A DNA stretch of 64,000 nucleotides from Mycobacterium paraffinicum (GTDB lineage: Bacteria; Actinomycetota; Actinomycetes; Mycobacteriales; Mycobacteriaceae): positions 1 to 64,000 of the forward strand of contig NZ_MPNT01000007.1 in assembly GCF_001907675.1 (NCBI RefSeq), read 5' to 3'. The translations under genes were made by a program, and so were the position numbers. Numbering within the stretch: position 1 is the first letter of the stretch; every line of letters begins with the position of its first letter. Of this stretch, positions 29,901 to 38,873 are shown one piece after another. A model generated the notes under the pieces. It saw only the letters and a list, made by a program, of their open reading frames with translations, had not been told where the DNA came from and searched no databases.

Positions 29901-30638
29901 ATGACCCAGATCGCGATCGTGAGCTATCCGGGCTTCACCGCGCTCGACATGATCGGCCCGTACGAGGTGCTGCGCAACCTGCCGGACGCCGAGGTGCGGT
30001 TCGTCTGGCACCGGGCGGGGCCGATCACCGCCGACTCCGGCGTACTGGTCATCGGGGCGACCCACTCGCTGGCCGAAACCCCTTCGCCCGACGTGGTTCT
30101 CGTGCCGGGTGGCCCGTCCACCCCGGTGCACGCCCGCGATGAGGCGCTGCTGGACTGGCTGCGCCAGGCGCATCGAAACGCCGCGTGGATGACATCGGTG
30201 TGCTCGGGGTCGGTGATCCTAGCGGCCGCCGGCCTCCTCGAGGGCCGCCGCGCTACGTCGCACTGGCTGACCGTTCCGGCGTTGAAGGCGTTCGGCGCGG
30301 TGCCGGTGGGCGACGAGCGGATCGTGCACCAGGGCAACATCGTCACGTGTGCGGGGGTGTCGGCGGGACTGGACCTGGCGCTCTGGCTCGCCGGGGAGAT
30401 CGGCGGCGAGGGCCGCGCCAAGGCGATTCAGCTGGCGATCGAATACGACCCGCAGCCGCCCTTCGACTCCGGCCACCTGTCGAAGGCGTCGACGACCACC
30501 AAGGCGGCGGCCACCGCGCTGCTGTCGCGGGACAGTATGAAGCCGGCCAACATGAAGGCCGCCACGATGCTGGCGTGGGAGCAGGCGCTGGCGGCGGTCA
30601 GGTCGCGGCGGCGGGGTCGGCAGCCGGCGTCCGTCTAG
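29901..30638 (+). CDS. DJ-1/PfpI family protein, isonitrile-hydratase-like (Rv1930c homologue)
   Basis: Cytosolic 245-residue protein of the DJ-1/PfpI superfamily. The nucleophile elbow is TSVCSGSVILAAAGLLEGRRATSHW with Cys101, close to Pseudomonas isonitrile hydratase and the sensor domains of GlxA regulators. N-terminus IAIVSYPGFTALDMIGPYEVL is typical. Likely hydrates isonitriles to N-formamides or is a glyoxalase-like enzyme; not proven by sequence. A GAGAGGAAAGGA ribosome site precedes ATG 29901. Operon with the upstream AraC gene. Confidence 0.9.
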   Translation: MTQIAIVSYPGFTALDMIGPYEVLRNLPDAEVRFVWHRAGPITADSGVLVIGATHSLAETPSPDVVLVPGGPSTPVHARDEALLDWLRQAHRNAAWMTSVCSGSVILAAAGLLEGRRATSHWLTVPALKAFGAVPVGDERIVHQGNIVTCAGVSAGLDLALWLAGEIGGEGRAKAIQLAIEYDPQPPFDSGHLSKASTTTKAAATALLSRDSMKPANMKAATMLAWEQALAAVRSRRRGRQPASV

Positions 30639-30648
30639 TCCCGGGGGC

Positions 30649-31125
30649 TCAGGCGCCCGGCTGCAGGATCTCGTCGCTCTCGAGCCGGCCGCCGGCCTGC
30701 AGCCAGGCCGTCACGACGCCGGGTGCGTCCCGGTTGGGGTTGTAGATGTCCTCCTCGCTGGAGAACAAGCCGTCGCCGGCGTAGACCAGCCGGGTCCAGT
30801 TCGGGAACCAGAAGGGCTCACCTTTTGGATCCGTCGGGTGGTCGAGCAAGTTCTTGATCATCACCACCACGGCGTCGTTGTCCTCGTCGTAGGCCGTCCA
30901 GTCGGACGGAAATCGCATGTGCGGGAAGGGCGCCATGACGGCGACGATCCAGTCCCGCACCGCCTCGCGGCCGTGAAACACTCCGTAGTGATGTTCGGTG
31001 TAGACGACATCCTCGGTGAAGAGATCGGCGAACGGACGCCAGTCGCCCGAGGCGCTGCACCCCTCCACCACCCGCGTGTAGTTCTCGACCGCTTGCTCGA
31101 TTTCTGCCCTGGTGAATTTGCCCAT
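30649..31125 (-). CDS. SnoaL-like/NTF2-fold protein
   Basis: A 158-residue protein with the NTF2-like cone fold used by ketosteroid isomerases, polyketide cyclases and limonene epoxide hydrolases. Signature segments are IEQAVENYTRVVEGCSASGDWRPFADLFTEDVVYTEHHYGVFHGREAVRDWI and PFPHMRFPSDWTAYDEDNDAVVV. Pocket acids and aromatics are present but no family-specific catalytic set can be named. ATG 31125. It is divergent from the SDR gene across 58 bp. Confidence 0.85.
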   Translation of the reverse strand: MGKFTRAEIEQAVENYTRVVEGCSASGDWRPFADLFTEDVVYTEHHYGVFHGREAVRDWIVAVMAPFPHMRFPSDWTAYDEDNDAVVVMIKNLLDHPTDPKGEPFWFPNWTRLVYAGDGLFSSEEDIYNPNRDAPGVVTAWLQAGGRLESDEILQPGA

Positions 31126-31183
31126 GGCGGACACACTAGAACGTGTTTCGGTTGTTGGTCGCTCGTCTGGATGGGGATCTCGC

Positions 31184-31954
31184 ATGAACGTCTTGAAGTT
31201 GTTTGATCTGCGCGGCAAACGGGCGTTGGTCACCGGGGCATCCAGCGGCATCGGCAAGAAGGTGGCGCAGGCGTATCTGCAGGCCGGTGCCGACGTGGCG
31301 ATCGCCGCGCGGCGCGCCGAGGACTTGCAGGAGGTGGCCCGCGAGATCGCGGCGGACGCCGAGGGCAGGGTGGTGCCGATCCCCTGCGACGTTACCCGGC
31401 CCGACCAGGTGACCGCGATGGTGGACCGGGTGACCGCGGAGTTGGGCGGGGTCGACATCGCCGTCTGCAACGCCGGCATCATCACCGTGACTCCGATGCT
31501 GGACATGTCGCCCGTAGAGTTCGAACGCATCCAAAGCACCAATGTCACAGGCGTTTTCCTCACCGCCCAGGCGGCGGCCAGAGCGATGGTCCGGCAGGGT
31601 CACGGCGGCAGCATCATCACCACGGCCTCGATGTCCGGCCACATCATCAACATCCCGCAGCAGGTGGGTCACTACTGCACGTCGAAAGCGGCGGTGATCC
31701 ACCTGACCAAGGCCATGGCCGTGGAGTTGGCGCCGCACAACATCCGGGTCAACAGCGTCAGCCCCGGTTACATCCTCACGGAGCTCGTGGAGCCGATGAC
31801 GGAATATCACCGGCTGTGGGAGCCGAAGATCCCGCTCGGCCGGATCGGTCGCCCCGAGGAACTTACCGGCCTCTACCTCTACCTGGCCGGCGAGGCCTCC
31901 AGCTACATGACCGGATCTGACCTCGTCATCGACGGCGGATACACCTGCCCATAG
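31184..31954 (+). CDS. Short-chain dehydrogenase/reductase (Rv1928c homologue)
   Basis: Classical SDR of 256 aa. Cofactor motif ALVTGASSGIGKKVA (about residues 14-28), CNAG at about 93-96, catalytic Ser in TASMSGH and Tyr-x3-Lys in HYCTSKAAV, C-terminal PGYILTELV and YMTGSDLVIDGGY. Likely NADP-dependent oxidoreductase on a hydroxyl/keto substrate; the substrate is unknown. ATG 31184; no open frame upstream shows SDR features. Its stop is 1 bp from the convergent DUF2071 gene's stop. Confidence 0.92.
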   Translation: MNVLKLFDLRGKRALVTGASSGIGKKVAQAYLQAGADVAIAARRAEDLQEVAREIAADAEGRVVPIPCDVTRPDQVTAMVDRVTAELGGVDIAVCNAGIITVTPMLDMSPVEFERIQSTNVTGVFLTAQAAARAMVRQGHGGSIITTASMSGHIINIPQQVGHYCTSKAAVIHLTKAMAVELAPHNIRVNSVSPGYILTELVEPMTEYHRLWEPKIPLGRIGRPEELTGLYLYLAGEASSYMTGSDLVIDGGYTCP

Positions 31955-31955
31955 G

Positions 31956-32729
31956 TCATGCGACGACGACGCGGCGGCCGAAACGGGTTCGCACGCCGGG
32001 CGAGAAGAGCGCTCGCAAGCGCTCGCCGGCGGGGCGCACCATGGCGGCCGCCACCAGCTCGTCGTCCAGCTCGACGATGTCGGCCGCGCGCAACGGCCAG
32101 GGTTCGTGTTCGTTCGGTATCCACCAGGTTCGGCCGGCCGTGCGGGTGTGTGCGCCCCACCGGGCGGTAAGCCAGACCTCCAGCGGCGTCGGGTCCACCG
32201 CGGCGCCGACGGTGATCGCGATGCTGCTGCGCAGGCCGCGCCGGGGCCACAGGCGCACGCTGTGGTACGTGACGCGGTCGCCGTCCCGGCTTGTCCGCAT
32301 TCGCGCCCAGGTATAGGGCACGCCGAGGCCGGCCCGGACGACCGGCACGACCGCCAGCCGAGCCGTTTCCAGCGACCGGAACAGCACACCGTGCCGGCCG
32401 GAATCGTCGACGGAATAGAGCCGCACGTTGGTCTCCGGGAAGCTGCCGAAGTATGGAAGAGGAAGGGCGGAACCAACTTTGGTGCCGTCCATGACGAAGG
32501 GGATCAGACCGACGTAGGTCATCCCATCGGAGAAGACGTCCGGGCGGGTGCCGGGCGGGTACATCGTTGCGACGGTCTCGGGCCGGACCGGCCAATGGAT
32601 GAAGGTCAGGTCACGCCACCGCTGATCGAAGGTGACGGGGCCGCGAAGCGGCGGCGGCGTGACCGAAAATCCCGCGAGAGGTGGGTCCCCGCCGGGTTCG
32701 GCGACCGGCGGGTCGGGCGTCGCGGTCAT
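31956..32729 (-). CDS. DUF2071 (YqjF-like) family protein
   Basis: A 257-residue protein of the DUF2071 family. The family core is seen in WRDLTFIHWPVRPETVATMYPPGTRPDVFSDGMTYVGLIPF and FPETNVRLYSVD...GVLFRSLETARL; these folds resemble acetoacetate decarboxylase-type barrels. Pro-rich N-terminus, no signal peptide. Function unknown. Its ATG overlaps the stop of the upstream membrane-protein gene (ATGA at 32726-32729), so both are one transcript. Confidence 0.87.
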   Translation of the reverse strand: MTATPDPPVAEPGGDPPLAGFSVTPPPLRGPVTFDQRWRDLTFIHWPVRPETVATMYPPGTRPDVFSDGMTYVGLIPFVMDGTKVGSALPLPYFGSFPETNVRLYSVDDSGRHGVLFRSLETARLAVVPVVRAGLGVPYTWARMRTSRDGDRVTYHSVRLWPRRGLRSSIAITVGAAVDPTPLEVWLTARWGAHTRTAGRTWWIPNEHEPWPLRAADIVELDDELVAAAMVRPAGERLRALFSPGVRTRFGRRVVVA

Positions 32730-33385
32730 CCCTCCAGCTCCCCGAAGGCCCTGCGCTCGATGGCGGCTTGCGTGGTCGCCGGCAGGACGAGGAGGCCATC
32801 GAGTTCCTGACGGGCCAACTCGTAGGCGCGCCGTCGTTCCTGTGGTGCCGCGGCGGGGTCCGACGCCACGCGCAGCAGGTTCTGGGCGCGCGCGATTCGC
32901 TGCTGGTCCGAGCTGGAGAAGTCGCTGCGCCGCCTGCGCTTCGCTTCTGTCTCCGCGGTGTTGAAGGCGGTCACGTAGTCCTCGACGGCGGACCGGTATT
33001 GCGCGGCGGCTTCCCGGTCGTCGAGGAGGTCTTCGGCTTTGACCGGGCGCAGGAAATCGGCCCGCAGCTTGGCCTTGTGGAAGGCGACCGTCAGCGGATC
33101 GCGCATGTCGGTCATCATCGGGAAGTCCAGAAGCTTGGCGACGTCGAGTTCATAGTCGAGCCATCGGGTGTCGGTACGGCTGTGCTCCTCGACGACCCGG
33201 CGCAGCGACCGCCACTGCGCGACGTGATTGTCGCCGGTGTCCGGCGGCGCTTCCGCCCGGTCGGTGACCGGCGGTTGCTCGGCCGCGCGCCGGTTGGCGC
33301 CGAACGAGCGGACAACGGCGACGGCGGCACCCGCCAGGGGCAGGATCACGATCAACAGCTCCGCCAGCCGGATGAGCAAACCCAC
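32726..33385 (-). CDS. Membrane-anchored conserved protein (Rv1927-like)
   Basis: Single-pass membrane protein: VGLLIRLAELLIVILPLAGAAVAVV forms the N-terminal helix (about residues 1-25), then a charged cytoplasmic or periplasmic domain of mostly helices with ...DYELDVAKLLDFPMMTDMRDPLTVAFHKAKLRADFL. Resembles M. tuberculosis Rv1927 by position and character. GTG 33385 places the helix at the N-terminus; an in-frame ATG at 33418 would add eleven residues. Function unknown. Confidence 0.78.
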   Translation of the reverse strand: MGLLIRLAELLIVILPLAGAAVAVVRSFGANRRAAEQPPVTDRAEAPPDTGDNHVAQWRSLRRVVEEHSRTDTRWLDYELDVAKLLDFPMMTDMRDPLTVAFHKAKLRADFLRPVKAEDLLDDREAAAQYRSAVEDYVTAFNTAETEAKRRRRSDFSSSDQQRIARAQNLLRVASDPAAAPQERRRAYELARQELDGLLVLPATTQAAIERRAFGELEG

Positions 33386-33502
33386 ACGGCCAGGATGCCA
33401 CCCGCGGCCGACCGACATGCCGTCCAACGTGGGGCCTATGCACGGATCGAGGGCCGTTTTCGTGCGTAGGTCCCACACTCGGCGGCCCGGGGGCTGGGAT
33501 CG

Positions 33503-34735
33503 TCACGTCTGCGGTCGCACCCCGAGGACGTCGCGAAACAGCGCCTGCCGCAACGCCAGTTCGCGCGGGTCGCTCCACAGGTGAAAACCCAGCCGGTTCA
33601 TCACGTAGGCGAACCCGACGCCGGTGTCCGGGTCGGCGCAGCCGAACGACCCGCCGAAGCCGGGCGTCCCGAAGGCCCTGCCCGAGGAGCCGAATTCGAA
33701 GTGGGGCACCGGTTTACAGAAGCCGAGTGAATACGCCACGTCGACGTTCATCACCTTGTCGCGCACACCCTGGCTGGGCGGTTGCGCCGGCGCGGCCAGC
33801 GCCTCGAGGGTGTCGGCGCGCAGGCCAAGCTCGGCTCCCCCGGTGGCCGCGCTGCCGTACATGCGCGCCACCGACCGGGCCGTGCCGATGCCGTTGGCCG
33901 ACGGGATCTCGACCGCGCGCACGTCGTCGCGGTTGTAGTCGCCGTTGAACGCGTTCACGCCGCGCGGGACCCCGACGGCGCGCGCCGTCAGGCCGACCGG
34001 GTTGAGCGAGGCGCCCACGAACCCGGCCGGCATCACGTTCAGGTGCAGCAGCGTTTCCGCGCGCGCCCAGTTGTGGACGTGCGCGACCCGGTCGCGCTCG
34101 ACCGAGTCCGGCAGGCCGATGTGCAGGTCGAGACCCAACGGCCGGACGATCTCGTCGGCCATGAACCGGCCCAGCGTGCGGCCGGCCGGATCGGTCCGGC
34201 GGATCAATTCGGATTCGTACCAACCCAGCGTGATCGCGTGATAGCCGTGCCGGGAGCCCGGGCGCCACGCCGGTGCCTGGCCCGCCAGGATCGGCGAGAG
34301 CCGGGCCGGATCGGCGACGTCGGCGAGCGTCGGCCGTGGTCTGAGCGCGCACAGCCCGGCCTGATGCCCCAGGAGTTGACGGACCGTCACGTCGCCTTTG
34401 CCCGCCTGCCCGAATTCCGGCCAGTAGTCGGTGACCTTGGCGTCGTAGGAGATGAGCCCGCGGGAGACCGCGGCCGCCACCACCAGGGCGGCGACGCCTT
34501 TGGTCGTGGAGAACATGTTGACCATCGTGTCGGGCCGCCACGGCTGTTTCGCCAGCCCGTTGCGGTAGCCGCCCCACAGGTCGACGACCTTGACCCCGTC
34601 GCGGTACACGGCGACGGCCGCACCCACCTCCGCGCCGTCGCGGAAACTGGCGCGAAAGGCGTCGGCGACCTTTCCGTAGCCGGCATCCACGTCGCCGCCG
34701 ATCAGGTCAGCCGACACCGCAACCTTGAGAACCAT
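33503..34735 (-). CDS. lipD: Beta-lactamase-fold esterase, LipD-like
   Basis: Serine hydrolase of the class C beta-lactamase/esterase VIII family. The nucleophile motif S76-T-T-K79 (MFSTTKGVAALV) and family regions WGGYRNG, LLGHQAGLCAL, HAITLGWYESELIRR and GVGFAYVMNRLG are present; 410 aa, no signal peptide. M. tuberculosis lipD (Rv1923) sits at the same place beside fadD31 and Rv1922, which supports the name. Likely hydrolyses short or medium acyl esters. fadD31 lies 71 bp upstream on the same strand. Confidence 0.88.
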   Translation of the reverse strand: MVLKVAVSADLIGGDVDAGYGKVADAFRASFRDGAEVGAAVAVYRDGVKVVDLWGGYRNGLAKQPWRPDTMVNMFSTTKGVAALVVAAAVSRGLISYDAKVTDYWPEFGQAGKGDVTVRQLLGHQAGLCALRPRPTLADVADPARLSPILAGQAPAWRPGSRHGYHAITLGWYESELIRRTDPAGRTLGRFMADEIVRPLGLDLHIGLPDSVERDRVAHVHNWARAETLLHLNVMPAGFVGASLNPVGLTARAVGVPRGVNAFNGDYNRDDVRAVEIPSANGIGTARSVARMYGSAATGGAELGLRADTLEALAAPAQPPSQGVRDKVMNVDVAYSLGFCKPVPHFEFGSSGRAFGTPGFGGSFGCADPDTGVGFAYVMNRLGFHLWSDPRELALRQALFRDVLGVRPQT

Positions 34736-34806
34736 CGTCCTGCCTTCCGCATGGAGACTAAGTCAGCCGAGGGGGCCACGGCCGATTTTCCGGCCGTCCG
34801 CCCGAA

Positions 34807-36642
34807 TCAGTGCGCGCCCAGGCCGCCGCTCAGGTACTGGGCGCGGCAGGCCCGGCGAGCGAGCTTGCCGCTGGTGGTGCGCGGGATGGCGCCGGCCGGC
34901 AGGAAACACACGTCGGCGACCGGCAGCCCGTGGCGGCGCATGACGGCGGCCCGGATCGCCTCGATTGCCGGCTGCGGATCGACCCGGCTGGTGCCCGTCG
35001 CGCGCTCGGCGATGATCACCAGCTGGGCATCGGATTCCCCAGCCGGCACGGCGAAAGCGGTTACGTATCCGCGCCGGACGATCGGGGACGCTTCGGCGAC
35101 GGTCGCCTCGATGTGCTGCGGGTAGTGGTTGCGTCCGGCGACGGTGACCATGTCGGCGATCCGACCGGTGACGTAAAGCTCGCCGTCGAGATAGGTGCCC
35201 AGGTCCCCGGTCCGCAGCCACGCGCGGTCGACGGCCGAACCCGCCGCGTGACTGCCCTCGGCCAACCGAGACCGCAGCCGGCCGCCGAAGGCGCGCTTCG
35301 TGTCGTCGGGCAGCCCCCAGTAGCCCCGGCCGACGTTGTTGCCCTGCACCCAGATCTCGCCGACGCGACCGTCGGGCAGTTCGTCGCCGCCGTCCGGGTC
35401 GACGATGACCGCCCATTCGCTGCGGCCCACCTGGCCGCAGGACACCTGCGCGACGGCCCCGGGGGCGTCGGCCGCCACCCGCACCGCGCGACCGGCGCCC
35501 AGCTCCTCGCGGTCGAAATAGGTCGGGGTCGCCTCCGCTTCGGGCGCGATCGTCGCGACGAACAGGGTTGCCTCCGCGATGCCGTAGGAAGGCTTGAAGG
35601 CCGTCGGCGGTAGACCGTACGGGGCGAACGCCTTATTGAAAGCGCTGATCGCGTCGATGCTGACCGGTTCGGATCCGATGATCAGCACCACATTGCTTAG
35701 GTCGACGGCCTCACCCGGCGCGGGCAGCCCCCGCTGGGCGGTCCATTCGTAGGCGAAGTTCGGCGCCGCGGTGACCGCCCGCCCCGCCTCGGCCGACAAG
35801 GCTTTGATCCAGCGCTGCGGCCTGCGCACGAACGCCGCGGGCGACATCAGGGTGGAGTGTCCCCCGTACACCGCCGGGAAGCCGATCATCGACAGGCCCA
35901 TGTCGTGGTACAGCGGCAGCCAGCTCACACCGTGGGTGTTGCGGTCCAGCAGGTCGATCGAAAGGATCATCTGCACGAGGTTGGTGCCCACCGCCCGGTG
36001 CGTGATCTCGACGCCGACCGGGGGCCGCGTCGAACCCGACGTGTACTGCAGGTGGGAGACGTCGTCGTGGCGCAGCCCGGTGGGGGTGAACGATTCCCGC
36101 GCCGAATCGGGTATCTCGTCGATGATGATGACCCGCGGCCGCCGCAGCTGCGGGAGCGTGCTCAGAAAGTTCTCGACCGCTCCCCTGGCCGCCACCGTCG
36201 TCAACACGGCCGTCGGCTGCGAATCGCGCAGGGCCGTGTCCAGGCGTTCGGCGTGGCCGGGCAACTCCGGCGCGAACAGCGGCACCGCGATGGTGCCGGC
36301 CTTGATGGCCGCGTAGAAGCCCATCACATAGTCCAGGCTCTGCGGCGCCAGGACGGCGACCCGCTCGCCATGGCCGGCGGCCTCCTGGACGCGCGCGCCG
36401 ATCGCTTCCAGCCGGACGCCGAACTGCTTCCACGTCACCTCTTCCGCCACCCCGTCGGCCGAGCGGTTGTAGTCCAGGAAGCGGTACGCCACGGCGTCAC
36501 CGACGTTCGCGATGTTGCGATCGATGAGGGAGATCAGCGTGACGTCCGGCGGCGGCATGATGTTGCCCTCGGCGTCCAGGCAGTCCTCGATCTTGAGCAT
36601 GCCGGGGACACCGTGGGCGTGTCGCCCGGAACCGAACTCCAT
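34807..36642 (-). CDS. fadD31: Long-chain fatty-acyl-AMP ligase, FadD31-like
   Basis: Adenylate-forming enzyme that activates fatty acids as acyl-AMP, usually for polyketide synthases. AMP-binding core motifs are LQYTSGSTRPPVGVEITH (A3), YGIAEATLFVAT (A5-like), GEIWVQGNNVGRGYWG, TGDLGTYLDGELYVTGRIADMV (A7-A8) and the C-terminal Lys in RTTSGKLAR. The HAERLDTALRDSQPTAVLTT stretch is typical of FAAL rather than acyl-CoA ligases. 611 aa, near FadD31 (about 620). ATG 36642; an internal ATG 42 nt in is possible. No PKS gene is adjacent, so its acceptor is unknown. Confidence 0.92.
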   Translation of the reverse strand: MEFGSGRHAHGVPGMLKIEDCLDAEGNIMPPPDVTLISLIDRNIANVGDAVAYRFLDYNRSADGVAEEVTWKQFGVRLEAIGARVQEAAGHGERVAVLAPQSLDYVMGFYAAIKAGTIAVPLFAPELPGHAERLDTALRDSQPTAVLTTVAARGAVENFLSTLPQLRRPRVIIIDEIPDSARESFTPTGLRHDDVSHLQYTSGSTRPPVGVEITHRAVGTNLVQMILSIDLLDRNTHGVSWLPLYHDMGLSMIGFPAVYGGHSTLMSPAAFVRRPQRWIKALSAEAGRAVTAAPNFAYEWTAQRGLPAPGEAVDLSNVVLIIGSEPVSIDAISAFNKAFAPYGLPPTAFKPSYGIAEATLFVATIAPEAEATPTYFDREELGAGRAVRVAADAPGAVAQVSCGQVGRSEWAVIVDPDGGDELPDGRVGEIWVQGNNVGRGYWGLPDDTKRAFGGRLRSRLAEGSHAAGSAVDRAWLRTGDLGTYLDGELYVTGRIADMVTVAGRNHYPQHIEATVAEASPIVRRGYVTAFAVPAGESDAQLVIIAERATGTSRVDPQPAIEAIRAAVMRRHGLPVADVCFLPAGAIPRTTSGKLARRACRAQYLSGGLGAH

Positions 36643-36745
36643 GAACCCCACTGTAGGCAAGGCGATGCGGCAACCCGTCGTGCCGCGAACGTGATCATCG
36701 GCACGCCGCACGCGAAGGCCGTTGTCTGCGAACCGAATACGTGAG

Positions 36746-37813
36746 CTACATCCAGAGTTTTCCCAGCGCGTCCGCGAGGGCTTCCGGATCTTGCTTGTCG
36801 CTGTTGCAGCTAATGGCCAGCGACGTAGCCCGATCCTTGCTGACCCGGAAAGCCGTGACGAACCCGCCCCACGATCCATCGTGATCGAGCGTGCCGTTCG
36901 CGAACAGGTAGACCCCGGCGCCGTAGCGGTCACTCCCGCCCGGCTCGGTCGGCACGGCTCCGGCCAATTGCGCACGGAGCAGCGCGGGACCGCCCACGCG
37001 GCCGGTGCGGTAATTGTCCGCCCAGCGGACGAGTTGGCTCGGTGTGGTTTGGATGCCGCCGTCACCGACCTGCTCCCAGCCGGACGCGACCACGTTGCCG
37101 TCCTTGTCGTAGCCGACGGCCTTACCGGGAATCGACCCGGTGGGATCGACGATCATGTTCAGTCCGAGGGGGCGAAAGAAGTGGCTGGAGAGGAAATCCG
37201 GCAACGGTGAGCGCGCGGTGCGGTGAACGATCTCGCCGAGCAGCAAGTAATTGGAGTTGGAGTACTCGAACCGCGAACCGGGTTCGAACTCGAGCTGGTC
37301 GACGCCGGCCAGCGCCCGCAAGGCCTGCTCCTCGGTCGTGCGGTCGCCGACCTGGGACCCCTGCGCCTCGAGCAAGCCGACGTAGTCGGGGATCCCGCTC
37401 GTCTGGTGCATCAGCTGTTCGAGGGTGACGGTGCTCGCCCACGCCGGCAGCTCGGGCAGGTACCGGGAAACGGGGTCGCCCAGCGTCAGCTCACCGCCGT
37501 CGACCAGCAGCAGCACCGCGCCGGCGGTGAACTGCTTGGACACCGACGCGATGTCGAACACGGTGTCGGGCGTGATGGCTTCGTGCGTCGAGACGTCCGC
37601 TACGCCGCGCACACCCGTCCAGGCGACTTTGCCCTCGACGCCGACAGCGGCCGAGCACCCCGGCTCGCGTGCGCCGATGGCGTCGTCGAGGACCCGCTGA
37701 CCGCGGACGTGGGCGTCGGGGCGGCCGGCGGTGGAGGTCGCGCGGGCACCGTCGTGGCCGCCGCACGCGCCGAGCAAGATCGTGACGGCAAACATGAACA
37801 GCGCCCGCCGCAT
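36746..37813 (-). CDS. Beta-lactamase-fold serine hydrolase lipoprotein (Rv1922-like)
   Basis: Exported lipoprotein: signal peptide MRRALFMFAVTILLGAC with lipobox Cys17. The class C-type active site has S90-V-S-K93 (DIASVSKQF) and Y184-S-N186 (FEYSNSNY), and the third-motif region HDGSWGGFVTAF. Related to D-Ala-D-Ala carboxypeptidases, EstB-type esterases and M. tuberculosis Rv1922. 355 aa. It may act on cell-wall peptides or lipids. It lies 103 bp upstream of fadD31 on the same strand, as in the Rv1922-Rv1925 region. Confidence 0.9.
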   Translation of the reverse strand: MRRALFMFAVTILLGACGGHDGARATSTAGRPDAHVRGQRVLDDAIGAREPGCSAAVGVEGKVAWTGVRGVADVSTHEAITPDTVFDIASVSKQFTAGAVLLLVDGGELTLGDPVSRYLPELPAWASTVTLEQLMHQTSGIPDYVGLLEAQGSQVGDRTTEEQALRALAGVDQLEFEPGSRFEYSNSNYLLLGEIVHRTARSPLPDFLSSHFFRPLGLNMIVDPTGSIPGKAVGYDKDGNVVASGWEQVGDGGIQTTPSQLVRWADNYRTGRVGGPALLRAQLAGAVPTEPGGSDRYGAGVYLFANGTLDHDGSWGGFVTAFRVSKDRATSLAISCNSDKQDPEALADALGKLWM

Positions 37814-37970
37814 TCGCCGATTCTAGGCAACCTCGGAGGGGCCGCCGGGTGCTTTCGCCGCGCCGCCAGTGGAGGGGCCGGCGAACCCCGCCCCGCACGG
37901 GCGCGGTGTGGGCGGTAGCCTACGCGCGAGCGGCCGGCAGGGTCGGGGACGAGTTACCGGGGAGTGGGTC

Positions 37971-38438
37971 ATGTCAGGCAGGACGCATTCGTTCGAGGTC
38001 GCCCGCACCAGCACCGCGCCCGCCGCGACGCTGTTCCGCCTCGTGACCGACGGCGCGAACTGGTCGAAGTGGGCCAAGCCCATCGTCGTCCACTCGAGTT
38101 GGGCCCGGCAGGGTGATCCCGCGCCGGGCGGGATCGGGGCGGTCCGCAAGCTCGGGATGTGGCCGGTGCTCGTGCAGGAGGAAACCGTCGAATACGAGCC
38201 GGACCGGCGGCACGTCTACAAGCTCATCGCGCCGTCGACCCCGATCAAGGACTACGTCGGCGAGGTGGTCCTGACGCCGAACCCGGCCGGCGGCACCGAC
38301 CTCCGCTGGACCGGCTCGTTCGTCGAGGGCGTTCGCGGGACGGGTCCGGTGCTGCGGGTCGCGATGGGTGGAGCGGTCCGGTTCTTCGCGCGCCGGCTGG
38401 TGGAGACGGCCGAGCGCGAGTCGAACTCCCAGCCCTAA
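37971..38438 (+). CDS. SRPBCC (START/polyketide-cyclase-like) protein, Rv1919c-like
   Basis: Cytosolic 155-residue ligand-binding-fold protein. It starts MSGRTHSFEVARTSTAPAATLFRLVTDGANWSKW, the usual SRPBCC opening, and ends with an amphipathic helix (FFARRLVETAERES). The hydrophobic pocket would bind a lipid or aromatic, but no catalytic residues can be assigned. Position near Rv1922 and aceA homologues fits M. tuberculosis Rv1919c. GGGGAGTGGG precedes ATG 37971. Confidence 0.87.
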   Translation: MSGRTHSFEVARTSTAPAATLFRLVTDGANWSKWAKPIVVHSSWARQGDPAPGGIGAVRKLGMWPVLVQEETVEYEPDRRHVYKLIAPSTPIKDYVGEVVLTPNPAGGTDLRWTGSFVEGVRGTGPVLRVAMGGAVRFFARRLVETAERESNSQP

Positions 38439-38460
38439 CCGCCTGCGCCCAAGGCGGGCG

Positions 38461-38799
38461 CTATGGGTTGTTGGCCTGCTGCTCGTCGAGCTGAGCCTGC
38501 TGCATGCTCTGTTCGAACTGCTGCTGCGCCTCTTCGTTTTGCTGTTCGGCCTGCTGCATGGACTGCTGCAGCTGCTGCTGAGCAAGCTGCTGCTGCAGTC
38601 GAGCCTCGTCGTCGCCGTCATCGGCGGCGAAACCGCTCCCGCCGGAGAGGTTGGGCGGTGTCTGTGGGAAGGCCGTCGCGTCGGTCGGGCGCGCCGATGC
38701 CTGCGCCGCGTCGACCAGGGTCAGCAGCGCGACGGCCGCGGCCGCCGCGAAGAAGAGCCGCGCAATCCGGCGCCTGGGATGGTGAGGGGTGGTGGTCAT
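38461..38799 (-). CDS. Exported Gln-rich coiled-coil protein
   Basis: A 112-residue secreted protein: basic N-terminus (MTTTPHHPRRRIARL), hydrophobic segment and Ala-x-Ala cleavage near residue 37, a Pro/Ser/Gly linker, then about 50 residues dominated by Gln (over half) with LQQQLAQQQLQQSMQQAEQQ-like heptads. The tail repeats FEQSMQQAQLDEQQ. Low complexity prevents family assignment. The gene is supported by the clear signal peptide and frame. Function unknown; perhaps surface adhesion or assembly. Confidence 0.75.
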   Translation of the reverse strand: MTTTPHHPRRRIARLFFAAAAAVALLTLVDAAQASARPTDATAFPQTPPNLSGGSGFAADDGDDEARLQQQLAQQQLQQSMQQAEQQNEEAQQQFEQSMQQAQLDEQQANNP

Positions 38800-38873
38800 C
38801 CCACAGTTGTGCGCCGAGACCCTAGCTGCCGGCTGGGAAGCGGCTGTCGCCGGAATATGAAGCCTGCGGATCG

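Noticed and set aside
28812..30173. Long N-terminal extension in frame with tpx
   Set aside because: Lies antisense to the AraC and DJ-1 genes; Tpx proteins start at MAQITLRG with Cys60 numbering.
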